Shown: positions 50,279-58,847 of the stretch, piece by piece
Position numbering within the stretch: position 1 is the first letter of the stretch
How the letters are laid out: every line of letters begins with the position of its first letter
DNA from: Paracoccus mutanolyticus
GTDB lineage: Bacteria > Pseudomonadota > Alphaproteobacteria > Rhodobacterales > Rhodobacteraceae
NCBI RefSeq assembly: GCF_003285265.1
Contig: NZ_CP030239.1
Coordinates: 1,426,001 to 1,490,000 of the forward strand
Direction: 5' to 3'
Length of the DNA: 64,000 bases
Notes under the pieces: generated by a model
What the model saw: the letters and a program-made list of their open reading frames with translations, nothing else
The model's database searches: none
What the model was told of the DNA's origin: nothing
Program-made: the position numbers and the translations under genes

Positions 50279-50483
50279 CGACGACGCCCCCGACCTGGCG
50301 ACCCCGTACTGGGAAAAGCGCGCCGCCAACGCCACAGTCCAGCGCGGCCGGCCCAAGCTGGACAATCCCAAGATCAGCACCACCATTCGCCTCAGCCCCG
50401 AGGTGATCGCCTATTTCAAGGCGGGCGGCCCGGGCTGGCAAAGCCGCATAGACGAGGCGTTGCGCAAGGTGGCGGGGGTCTGA
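50241..50483 (+). CDS. brnA: BrnA-type antitoxin
   Basis: 80 residues. The N-terminal part (PPDFDDDAPDLATPYWEKR) binds the toxin; the C-terminal ribbon-helix-helix (STTIRLSPEVIAYFKAGGPG, then WQSRIDEALRKV) binds DNA. BrnTA modules stabilise mobile elements and plasmids, which fits element B. Confidence 0.88.
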   Translation: MTVNRKPMPPDFDDDAPDLATPYWEKRAANATVQRGRPKLDNPKISTTIRLSPEVIAYFKAGGPGWQSRIDEALRKVAGV

Positions 50484-50508
50484 CACGCCACCATTGGGGC
50501 CTATACGA

Positions 50509-50535
50509 AAGCCCCCGGCCTAGGACCGGGGGCTT
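50509..50535. terminator. Bidirectional hairpin between brnA and the tail gene
   Basis: Perfect 10-bp stem (AAGCCCCCGG, 50509-50518, with 50526-50535) and a 7-nt loop, placed between convergent genes brnA and the tail gene. No long T run, but A/T bases border both sides. Confidence 0.65.
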
Positions 50536-50606
50536 CGTGACCGCGCCGGGAAACCACTCCCTCGCGATCTGCCAGGCGCGCCAATGGAAACGCGCCAAGC
50601 CGTTCA

Positions 50607-51206
50607 TCAGCCGCCGCGCGCTGCCTTCTCGGCCCGCAGCCGGGCGCGATAGCGCAGTTCGTGCAGCAGGTTCTTCATGAAGATGCGGGTCGCCTCGGGG
50701 AAAATCTCGTCCTCAATGATCACATCGGCCTGATCCTTGATCGGCAAGGTCTGCTCGACCACGGGAAAACGGTCACGACCGCGACGCTTGTAGATCGACA
50801 GGAGGCGATCCTCGGCCATCTTGGCCACAAACGTACCCGGATACTCGACACCGCGAAAGCTGGCGCCGGCTGGGGTTTTCCTGATCCGGCCCTTGAACTT
50901 CGACACGCCCATATCGTTCAGCCCGAACCACATCCCCATCACGGCCGAGCCGTCGCTTTTGACCCTAAGCTTCATGTCCTTCATCCGCTTGCGCAACTCC
51001 ATCGCCTTGCGGATTTGCAGTTCCGACGTGAGCCGCTTCGAGGCCATGACGCGCAGCGCGCTGGCAGTGCGGCGCAAGGCCTTGGTGGTAGCGGCGCCGA
51101 TTTCCTCCTTGGTGTTCTCAAGCTCGGCCATGACGCGCCGCACCTCGGACAGGTCCAGGTCGATGGCAGCGTTTGGCGAGGCAATGCGGCGGCTCCAGCG
51201 GGTCAT
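50607..51206 (-). CDS. Prophage minor tail protein Z (GPZ)-like
   Basis: 199 residues starting MTRWSRRIASPNAAIDLDLS. The family pattern is GAATTKALRRTASALRVMAS, VMGMWFGLNDMGVSKFKGRI and GASFRGVEYPGTFVAKMAED. GPZ proteins belong to the tail module of lambda-like phages. It is the only structural phage gene recognised in element B, so the element is a reduced prophage or satellite. Confidence 0.8.
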   Translation of the reverse strand: MTRWSRRIASPNAAIDLDLSEVRRVMAELENTKEEIGAATTKALRRTASALRVMASKRLTSELQIRKAMELRKRMKDMKLRVKSDGSAVMGMWFGLNDMGVSKFKGRIRKTPAGASFRGVEYPGTFVAKMAEDRLLSIYKRRGRDRFPVVEQTLPIKDQADVIIEDEIFPEATRIFMKNLLHELRYRARLRAEKAARGG

Positions 51207-51716
51207 GGGGCTCTCTCCGGGCTGGCCAGGGGAACCACGACACCAAGGGCCGCATGGGCCTGCCCGGCGGCAAGCAGCGGCGTGCGGTGGACCAGTCCAC
51301 GCTGACACGCTCGGCCTCGACGCGCCGGGCAGTTTCGGCGTCAAGTTCGACGCTGGTTTTCAAGGGACGCTCCAACGATTTCAGCCTCTTTCGGAACCGG
51401 ATGGGTGCATTTTCCGGGCTTTCGGTGCGCGTTCCTCTGGCGGAATTTCCAACGCCCGGGCGATCGGAAGAAACGGAAATCGGTTTTGAAAGACCACGCA
51501 CAAGTAAATTTCTGCGGGACCTCGCCCCCCGCATGGCGTACCCCTCGCAAAAGGACCCGTGAAAGACCCCCTTTGGCTCTCGAGGATAGTGGGGCGGGCG
51601 GCACGCGCCGCCGGTCGCAGCTGGGCAGCCAAACCATCAGCGGTTGCCACTGATCCAGGCGCCCGCCGGGCGCCCGCTCAGCGTCAGAAGGCCTGCTGCA
51701 AAATGAAGGCCGGCGT
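51207..51716. other. Short reading frames of element B, unidentified
   Basis: On the minus strand a segment TSVELDAETARRVEAERVSV (about 51350-51290) looks coding and leads towards the tail gene in another frame. A frame at 51650-51381 (MATADGLAAQLRPAARAARP) may be a small gene. No domain is recognisable; one broken gene upstream of the tail gene is possible. Confidence 0.4.
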
Positions 51717-51956
51717 TCACAGGGCCACCCCCACGCGGCGCAGCTCGATTTCGGTGACGAGGCCACGGTCCAGCATATGCCGCGCGACGGCAGGCTTGAT
51801 GCTGGACCCGGCATAGGCACGGCCCGCCTTGACCGGCTCCACCCAGCGCTCTGCCAGCGCGTCCAAATCGACCACAGGTGGGCCCTTGTGCGGCGGCGCT
51901 GCGCGTTCCCGGTATGCGTATGCTTGCCGCGGTTCGGCGGGCAGCAGCGGCTTCAT
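51717..51956 (-). CDS. Hypothetical protein of element B
   Basis: 79 residues (MKPLLPAEPRQAYAYRERAA, then HKGPPVVDLDALAERWVEPV, then MLDRGLVTEIELRRVGVAL). No known domain. It lies 48 nt downstream of the helix-turn-helix gene on the same strand. Confidence 0.55.
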   Translation of the reverse strand: MKPLLPAEPRQAYAYRERAAPPHKGPPVVDLDALAERWVEPVKAGRAYAGSSIKPAVARHMLDRGLVTEIELRRVGVAL

Positions 51957-52004
51957 GGCTTCCTCGTTGTAGATTAATTATCATCGTCAGATTCATCCGA
52001 ACCT

Positions 52005-52709
52005 TCAGATTCTCGGTCGCTCGGCGCACTTGCGCATCTTCACCGCATCGGATTTTGTCGCAGACCCGTTCTTGGTGGCATGCGGAAGCGTCAGCCAGCG
52101 GCGGGCCTCGGCCATGTCGGCGGGGCCACCCAGCGCCGAGGAACTTCCCGGCTCGATGCCGATCGCTTCGAGGATGCGTGAACGAAAATCGGCTAGTGGA
52201 ATGGCAAGGTGTTGTGTCCCTTCATCTTCGAAATCAAATGGGGTCTCAAAAGCCGTGTCCGAAAATTCGCATGCGGCGGCGGCATCATCATCATCATCAT
52301 CTTGATGGTTAGTGATGGTTCTTGATGGTTCGGGTGAACGGCCGTTCACCTTTTCCTGTTCGCTGGTTCGGGGTTTGTGTTTCCGGGTTCGGGGTGAACC
52401 CTGTTCAGGGTGAACATGGTTCAGGGTTTCCCGTTCACCCTTTTGTAGCAGATCGAGGTTCAGGGTATATTCGTTACAGTTACGCCGGCCGGTGCCTGTC
52501 AGGATTGAAACGAGAGCCTGCGCCTCAAGCCGCCGAACGATCTTTTGAACGCCACGCTCGGTCATGCGTGCCTTCTTGGCGAGGGACTTGATCGACGGCC
52601 AGCAATAGCCGTCATCGTCTGCAAAATCAGCGATGGCGAGAAGCACCAGCAGGTCGTTTCGATCCGCTGGGCCATGACGCCACGCCAGCGAAGAACAATA
52701 CACGCTCAT
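52005..52709 (-). CDS. Helix-turn-helix protein, possible phage replication initiator
   Basis: 234 residues. Residues 1-90 are a winged-helix domain (NDLLVLLAIADFADDDGYCW, PSIKSLAKKARMTERGVQKI, VRRLEAQALVSILTG), as in phage replication O-type proteins. The middle is polar and holds a run of six Asp. The C-terminal part (ALGGPADMAEARRWLTLPHA) is uncharacterised. It is the last gene before the right end of element B. Confidence 0.72.
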   Translation of the reverse strand: MSVYCSSLAWRHGPADRNDLLVLLAIADFADDDGYCWPSIKSLAKKARMTERGVQKIVRRLEAQALVSILTGTGRRNCNEYTLNLDLLQKGERETLNHVHPEQGSPRTRKHKPRTSEQEKVNGRSPEPSRTITNHQDDDDDDAAAACEFSDTAFETPFDFEDEGTQHLAIPLADFRSRILEAIGIEPGSSSALGGPADMAEARRWLTLPHATKNGSATKSDAVKMRKCAERPRI

Positions 52710-52897
52710 TCCGCGCCCACCCCGAGGATGCGATCACGCAGGTCGCGATAGTCGTTCGGGATCCAGGGGCCGAGGCCGTCTGGCGCCCGAGCCGGCTTCT
52801 GGACAGTGCCCAGCGCGTCGCAACTTTCGCTGTTTGTTCCCGAAATGTCCGAAAGGCCCGCGCAACTAGGCCTGCTGATTATCCCCGGATTTTTGCA

Positions 52898-52941
52898 CGG
52901 ATTTGAAGTCCGGCCGCCCCACCGGGGACGATTCTCTTCCA
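52898..52941. repeat. Right attachment-site copy of element B (original 5' half of selC)
   Basis: 44 bp identical to 45983-46026. This copy adjoins the end of selB and is the original chromosomal 5' part of selC, now cut off from its 3' half. It cannot make a tRNA: beyond the anticodon loop the sequence is TGCAAAAATCCGG. Confidence 0.85.
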
Positions 52942-52953
52942 TCGCGGCCCTGG

Positions 52954-54905
52954 TTAAGCCATCCGCGGGCGGGCAACAACACGGGCGGCTATCGCACGCG
53001 CCTTGTTCGGGTCCGTCCGCCTCGCCGAACAGGTCGATGCGGTGCGGGTTGATGCGACGAAGGTCGCCGCGGCGCAAGGTCAGGCCGTGGCGGTCGAAGA
53101 AATCCAGGATCTGGATCGCGACCTTGCGCCCGTTCTGCACCCGGTCGCGAAAGGCGGGGGCGGTGAACCAGTCGTTGCCGGGGCCGGCCAGGTCGCGGAT
53201 GATCGCCACCATCTCGCGCGTGGTGGCGCGGGCGAAGAAATGGTCATGCGCGATCTGGTCGATGGCCCTGGCGCGCGGCCATGCGCAGGATGCGGCGGAC
53301 CTCGGCCTCCTCGGCGCCGAACTCGGTCGCGAAATCGCGGGTGCGGGGCGGGCGAAAGCGGTCCTCGCCCGACAGGCGGGGCAGGATGCGGGCCAGCATC
53401 GCCTCGTCCTCGGGGGACAGGCGCGGCAGGTGGCCGGGCAGGCGGACGAAGGCACCGTCCAGGGCGATGCGGCCGGCCTCGGCGTCGTGGCGCAGGAAGG
53501 CGGTGAAATCGGGACGCGACAGGCGCGGGTCCAGCGCCAGGCGCAGCTTTTCGCGGCCGATGCCCTGCAGGTCGGCGTTGTCGCGGTGAAAGGCGTCCAG
53601 CGCCTCGGCCATCTGGCGGCGCAGGCCGTCCAGCGCCGCCGGGGTGCTGACCAGGCGGGTGCCGGGGATCAGAGCGGTCGCCGGGGTTTCCAGACCGGCG
53701 GCGGACAGTGCGCGGTCGCGGGCGAAGGCGTCCAGATCGACCGGCCCCAGCGCCGCCAGCGCCCGAAGCGCGGCCAGGGGATCCGGCAGAGCGGCGGCGC
53801 GCAGGGCGGCCAGACGCTCGGGCCGGGCGCGGCGGCGGGCGGGGGCGCGCAGGTCGACCAGCCGGCCGCCGCCGATGGTGCGCCGGGCCGATACGTCGCG
53901 CAGGATGAAGCGTTCCCCGAAGCTCGCGGCAAGCGGACGGTCGAGCACCAGCTGGGCAAGCGCCGTTTCGCCCGGCGCGATGGCCCCCTCGAGCGGCACG
54001 ATGCGGGCCCCGGTTTCCGCCGCGCCCAGGTGCAGGCGGGCGGGGAACCAGGTCGCCAGCGCCTTGGGCTCGGAGGCGAGCACCCGCAACTCGACGTCGA
54101 TGCGGTCGGTCGGCGCGTGCAGGTCCGGGTCCAGCGCCACGTCGCCGCGATGAATGGCCTCGCGCGCGGGGCCGGCCAGGTTCAGCGCGCAGCGCTGGCC
54201 GGCGCTGCCGGTCGGGGCGGGGCGGTTCTGGGCATGGATCGCGCGCACCCGTGCCGGGATGCCCTGGGGTGAAAGCAGCACCTGGTCCCCGACCGAGACC
54301 CGGCCCGAAAGCACGGTGCCTGTCACGACCGTGCCCGCGCCCGACAGGGTAAAGCTGCGGTCGATGGCCATGCGGAAGCGGGCGGCGTCGGCGGGGCGGG
54401 CGGTCCGGGCCTCCGCCGCCGCCAGGGCGTTGCGCAGGGCGTCGATCCCGTCGCCGGTCAGCGCCGAGACCGGCAGGACGGGCGCCCCAGCCAGGCCGGT
54501 GCCCGCCAGCAGCGCGGAAACCTGGGCCGAAAGTTCGGCGATCCGCGCGGGCGTCGCAAGGTCGGCCTTCGTCAGCGCCACGATGCCGTGGGACACGCCC
54601 AGCAGGTCCAGGATCGCCAGATGCTCGCGCGTCTGCGGCATGATGCCGTCGTCGGCGGCCACGACCAGCAGCGCCATGTCGATGCCGCCGGCGCCGGCCA
54701 GCATGGTATGGACGAATTTCTCGTGCCCCGGCACGTCGACAAAGCCGGTGACGGCACCGCCGCCCAGGTCGGCATAGGCAAAGCCCAGTTCGATGGTGAT
54801 GCCGCGGGCCTTTTCCTCGGCCAGACGGTCGGCGTCGACGCCGGTCAGCGCCTTGACCAGCGCGGTCTTGCCGTGGTCGATGTGGCCCGCGGTCCCGACG
54901 ATCAT
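52954..54905 (-). pseudogene. selB: SelB, selenocysteine-specific elongation factor (frameshifted)
   Basis: GTPase that brings Sec-tRNA to UGA codons and reads the SECIS hairpin. It starts [20 protein letters not shown] at 54905, with G motifs [13 protein letters not shown] and ALTKADL, then the EF-Tu-like domains and winged-helix domains. A missing base near 53262 (MAARQG, should continue AIDQIAHDHFFARATTREMV) breaks the frame; the last winged helix continues (QILDFFDRHGLTLRRGDLRR). A second shift near 53020 would give a TAA at 52954, 13 nt before the old selC 5' end; otherwise the frame reads into the tRNA remnant. The end is therefore tentative. Confidence 0.85.
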
Positions 54906-56233
54906 GCCAGGGCGTTCAGCAGCGCCGCGTCGTCGGGCAGGCAGCGCAGGTCCAGGATCAGCGCGCCGTCGTGGATGCGGCCAATGATCGGGGTTTTCAG
55001 CGACCGTAGCCGGGCTGCCAGCGCCTCGGGCGCGGGGGTCAGGGCAAGGCCCGCGCTGGGGATGGTGTCCGTGGGCAACGCGCCCGAGCCGATCTGGCTG
55101 GCGCAGGGGACGACCGCCGCCGCGCAGCCCAGAGCCTGCGCCACCTGCGGGGCCAGGCGTTCGGCCTGGGCGCGGATCTCGGCCTCGGGGCGCGACAGCA
55201 GGCGCAGGGTCGGCAGGCGTTCGGCCAGCGTGTCGGGGTCGCGGTACAACCGCAGCGTCGCCTCGGTCGCGGCGATGCGGATCTTGTCCAGCCGCAGGGC
55301 GCGTTTCAGCGGGTTCTTGTTGATGGCGGCGATGATGTCGCGGCGGCCGACGATGAAACCCGCCTGCGGTCCGCCCAGCAGCTTGTCGCCAGAGAACGTC
55401 ACCACGTCGGCGCCTTCGGCCACCGCCTCGGCCACGGTGGGCTCGGGCGCAAGGCCCCAGGATCGCAGATCGACCAGCGTGCCCGAGCCGAGGTCGTTGA
55501 CCAGAGGCAGGCCCGCGTCATGCGCGATCCGGGCAAGATCCGGGGCGGGCACCTCGGCCGTAAAGCCCTCGATCCGATAGTTCGAGGTATGCACCTTCAT
55601 CAGCAGGGCGGTGTCGGGGCCGATGGCTTCGCGATAGTCGCGGGGATGGGTGCGGTTGGTGGTGCCGACCTCGCGCAGGGTGCAGCCCGCCTGTTCCATG
55701 ATCGCGGGCATGCGAAAGGCGCCGCCGATCTCGATCAGCTCGCCGCGCGACAGGACCGCCTCGCGCCCCCGGGCCAGGGTGTTCAGGACGATCAGCACGG
55801 CGGCGGCGTTGTTGTTGACGACGGTGGCGTCCTCGGCCCCCGTCAGTTCGCACAGAAGGCCGCGCAGGTGGCTGTCGCGTTCGCCGCGCCCGCCGCTGCC
55901 GAGGTCGAATTCCAGCGCCGCGGGCGCGCGCATCGCGTCCAGCGCCGCCGCGATGGCGTGATCGGCCAGCACGGCGCGGCCCAGGTTGGTGTGCAGGACG
56001 GTGCCGGTCAGGTTCAGGACCGGCCGCAGCGCCGAGCGGGCGGCGGCGTCCAGCGCGCGGGCCGCGGCCTTCAGGATCGCGCCGGCATCGGGCAGGGGAT
56101 GGGGCCGGTCCTGGCGGATCGCGGCCAGTTCCGCGCGCAGCGCCTGTGTCGCCAGGGCCCGGCCGTGGGCCGCGACCAGCGCATCGGCCTGCGCCAGCAG
56201 CCGCTCGACCGAGGGCAGGGCGCGCAGGTCCAT
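54902..56233 (-). CDS. selA: SelA, L-seryl-tRNA(Sec) selenium transferase
   Basis: 443-residue PLP enzyme converting Ser-tRNA(Sec) to Sec-tRNA(Sec) with selenophosphate. The PLP lysine is in [20 protein letters not shown]. Other family segments are [20 protein letters not shown] and [18 protein letters not shown]. The start overlaps the fdhE stop (TGATG) and the end overlaps selB (ATGA). Intact. Confidence 0.95.
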   Translation of the reverse strand: MDLRALPSVERLLAQADALVAAHGRALATQALRAELAAIRQDRPHPLPDAGAILKAAARALDAAARSALRPVLNLTGTVLHTNLGRAVLADHAIAAALDAMRAPAALEFDLGSGGRGERDSHLRGLLCELTGAEDATVVNNNAAAVLIVLNTLARGREAVLSRGELIEIGGAFRMPAIMEQAGCTLREVGTTNRTHPRDYREAIGPDTALLMKVHTSNYRIEGFTAEVPAPDLARIAHDAGLPLVNDLGSGTLVDLRSWGLAPEPTVAEAVAEGADVVTFSGDKLLGGPQAGFIVGRRDIIAAINKNPLKRALRLDKIRIAATEATLRLYRDPDTLAERLPTLRLLSRPEAEIRAQAERLAPQVAQALGCAAAVVPCASQIGSGALPTDTIPSAGLALTPAPEALAARLRSLKTPIIGRIHDGALILDLRCLPDDAALLNALA

Positions 56234-57136
56234 CAGTATCCTGCCAGGAACGGGTTATAGCCGCCCCGGACCCAGTCCGTGTCCCGCATCATCAGGTCCA
56301 GGCCAAGGCTCGCCACATCGTCCGCGATCGCTTCCAGCGTGGGGTTCTTGTTCTGGTACAGGATCTTGACCCATTTGCCGCATTCGCGGCAGATCTCGGC
56401 CTTGACGGCGGCGTCCTCGACCTCGACCGAGCGATAGGTGATGCCCTTGGTCGAGCCGCAGCAGGTGCATTTCACCCGCACCTCGTTCCAGAGCGTCTGG
56501 CAGGTGGCGCAGGAACAATAGCGCGCGCCTTCGGCGCCGATGTTTTCCGTGACCAAGCTGGCCACGGGCCTTCCGCCGCAGGCCGGGCAGGTGCCGATGC
56601 CGACGGGCACCAGCCGGTCGGCCTGCAGCCCCGAGGCGGCCAGCGCGGCATGGACTCAGGGCCGCCGCCGCGAACAGGTGCGGGGCCACGCTGTCGGCGG
56701 GTATGGTGCCCGCCAGCACGTTCTCCAGCACCCAGTCGCGGTCCGAGGGCGTTGCGTCCCGCAGCGCGTCCAGCGCCAGCTGCGCGGGCTGCGGCATGTC
56801 GATGGGGCCCAGGCGCTCCAGCAGCCGGTCGAGCGTTCGGGCAAGGCCCGCGCGCAGGTCGGACGGCCCCAGCGGCGGCATGGCGGCGCTTCGGGCCTGT
56901 TGCAGGCGTTCGGCCGAGGGAAGATCGGGGGCCGGAAGCTGCGCCGCGACCTGGGCTTGGGCGTCACAGATCGCCGCCAGGAAACGCAGATACGGGCCCA
57001 GGTTCGGGTTGTGCCCGGCCAGAAACGCCAGGCGTTCGGACCGGGTGCGGAACAGGGCCGGAGGGTCGGGCAGGCGGGCCAGCGGAACCTTGGCCACGCC
57101 GCCGATCATCGAGGGGTCGGGTTTGACGGTCGTCAT
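56233..57136 (-). pseudogene. fdhE: FdhE, formate dehydrogenase accessory protein (frameshifted)
   Basis: Zinc/iron protein needed for maturation of respiratory formate dehydrogenases. The N-terminal part starts MTTVKPDPSMIGGVAKVPLA. The C-terminal part has four CxxC motifs: GTCPACGGRP, RYCSCATCQTL, KCTCCGSTKG and EICRECGKWVK. The frames do not join near 56655; two bases appear to be missing within the codons between AAAL and HAAL. In operon with fdhC upstream and selA downstream. Confidence 0.85.
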
Positions 57137-57178
57137 CTTATCCTTGGGGCCGAACCGGCCACTGTCCTTGGGCCGGGC

Positions 57179-57871
57179 CTACTCTGCCGGGCCCCGGCCG
57201 CCGCGTCCAGCCAGTTCGCGCAGCCATTTGCGGTGGTGGCGCCAGGCCCAGCCGCCGGTCACCGTGCCGCGCGTCATCGCCCGCAGGGTGCCCCGCGTCC
57301 AGATCGCCGCATAGACATGCAGGATGAAGACCAGCGTGATGCCGACCGCCGCCAGCGAATGGACGAGCACCGCCCAGCGGCGGGTCTGGATGTTGACGAG
57401 ATGGCCGAAGAACTGTTCCCAGATCATGATGCCGGTGACGATCAGCACCACGATCAGCACCGACATCCCCCAGAAGACGAACTTCTGCCCGGGGTTGTAT
57501 TTCCCCATCTCGGGCAGTTTCTCCTCTTCTCCCTTCACCACCTCGCCGATCTGGCTGACCCAGGTGCGATCCTCGGGCTTGGGCAGATTCAGGCGCCACA
57601 GCTGGGCGAACAGGATGAAAAAGCTGAAGAACAGCAGCACGCCCACGAAGGGGTGCAGCCAGCGTGTGGTCTGGCCGCCACCGAACAGCCCCGTCAGAAA
57701 GTAAAGCGAGGGGTGAAACAGCGCCATGCCCGAAAGCAGCAGCGCGATCAGGCTGATCGCCGTCACCCAGTGGTTCGCCCGGGTGAAGCCGCGATAGCGG
57801 CTGACCAGGACGGGCCGGGTGCTTTCGATCCGGTCGCCCGCTTCGGAATAATAAAGACGGTCCCGCATCAT
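57179..57871 (-). CDS. fdhC: Formate dehydrogenase cytochrome b556 (gamma) subunit
   Basis: 230-residue membrane cytochrome b that passes electrons from the FdhAB catalytic unit to quinone. Four transmembrane segments ([21 protein letters not shown], [33 protein letters not shown] and [17 protein letters not shown]), with haem-ligand His in [26 protein letters not shown] and FILHVYA. The MM start at 57871/57868 follows an AAGGGGGC site. Frame intact. Confidence 0.9.
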   Translation of the reverse strand: MMRDRLYYSEAGDRIESTRPVLVSRYRGFTRANHWVTAISLIALLLSGMALFHPSLYFLTGLFGGGQTTRWLHPFVGVLLFFSFFILFAQLWRLNLPKPEDRTWVSQIGEVVKGEEEKLPEMGKYNPGQKFVFWGMSVLIVVLIVTGIMIWEQFFGHLVNIQTRRWAVLVHSLAAVGITLVFILHVYAAIWTRGTLRAMTRGTVTGGWAWRHHRKWLRELAGRGGRGPAE

Positions 57872-57910
57872 GCCCCCTTGCCTGGCGATGTGGTCGAGCC
57901 CTGCACCAGC

Positions 57911-58068
57911 TCCCCCACACTGCCGCCTGGGCGCTGAGGTTGATGCCTGCCTCAGCCAGTCTCTCGGTGTATCGGATCGACAGATACTGGCTGCCCCGAT
58001 CACTGTGATGGATCAGCTTATCGGCCTCGCCCGGCGCACGCTGGCAGATGGCCTGGTTCAGGGCATCC
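57911..58068 (-). mobile_element. IS3-type transposase fragment inside fdhB
   Basis: In the fdhB frame the sequence changes to [20 protein letters not shown], then [20 protein letters not shown], an IS3-family OrfB segment. It has no transposase start, end or terminal repeat. A related copy lies at 45411-45560. Confidence 0.82.
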
Positions 58069-58847
58069 GAGTACAGCCCCGGCTGGTCGGCATGGTGCAG
58101 CACATAGAACACATGCGTGCCGCCCACGCCTTCGGGATCATAGATGCCGGCATTGTCATAGCCGCGCGATTTCAGGTCCGCGACCCGCTCCTCGGCATGG
58201 GCGACCATGTCCTCCTTGGTGCCGAAGACGATGGCCTGGGTGGGGCAGGCCTTGGCGCAAGCCGGCCCCTGCCCGACCGCCACCCGGTCCGAGCACAGCG
58301 TGCACTTGTAGCTGACATGGGTTTTCTGGCTGACGCGCGGGATGTTGAACGGGCAGCCCGTCACGCAATAGCCGCAGCCGATGCAGTTCTCGTGGATGAA
58401 ATCCACGATGCCGTTCGTGTACTGCACGATGGCGCCGGGGGCCGGGCAGGCCTTCAGGCAGCCCGGATCGGCGCAATGCATGCAGCCGTCCTTGCGGATC
58501 AGCCATTCCAGATCGCCGCTGTCGGGGTTCTCGTATTCGGTGAACCGCATCAGGGTGAACATGTCGGGCGTCAGGTCGTGGGGGTTCTGATACATGCCCA
58601 CGTTGTGCTCGATCTCGGGGACGGTGTCGTTCCACTCGGCGCAGGCCGACTGACAAGCCTTGCAGCCGATGCATTTGCTGACGTCGATCAGCTTGGCGAC
58701 GGGCGTCAGCTGGCGCGTCGGCGGCGCCAGGTCCGGCATGGCCGAGGCGCGGACGACATCGCCCGCCCCCAGGTTGGCCGGCATCGGCTGGACCGGAGGA
58801 TTGGCCACCGCCGTCCGCGGGCTGTCGAGGTTCGGGTCCATGGTCAT
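57911..58847 (-). pseudogene. fdhB: Formate dehydrogenase iron-sulfur (beta) subunit, C-terminus replaced
   Basis: Starts [17 protein letters not shown] at 58847. About 260 residues are native, with four [4Fe-4S] cysteine sets: [50 protein letters not shown] and [20 protein letters not shown]. After [13 protein letters not shown] the native sequence ends. The IS3 fragment follows, so the last roughly 50 residues with the membrane anchor helix are absent and no native stop remains; the frame runs on through fdhC. Electron transfer to the cytochrome subunit is likely impaired. Confidence 0.88.

Noticed and set aside
52255..52312. Poly-histidine stretch that looks like a His tag or vector sequence
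   Set aside because: It is antisense to a GAT repeat that encodes poly-Asp in the minus-strand helix-turn-helix protein.
52898..52941. Third tRNA-Sec gene next to selB
   Set aside because: Only the 5' half remains; variable arm, T arm and 3' acceptor strand are missing.
57138..58847. 569-residue FdhB fusion protein
   Set aside because: The C-terminal 300 residues are the fdhC region read in a wrong frame after the native FdhB end was lost.
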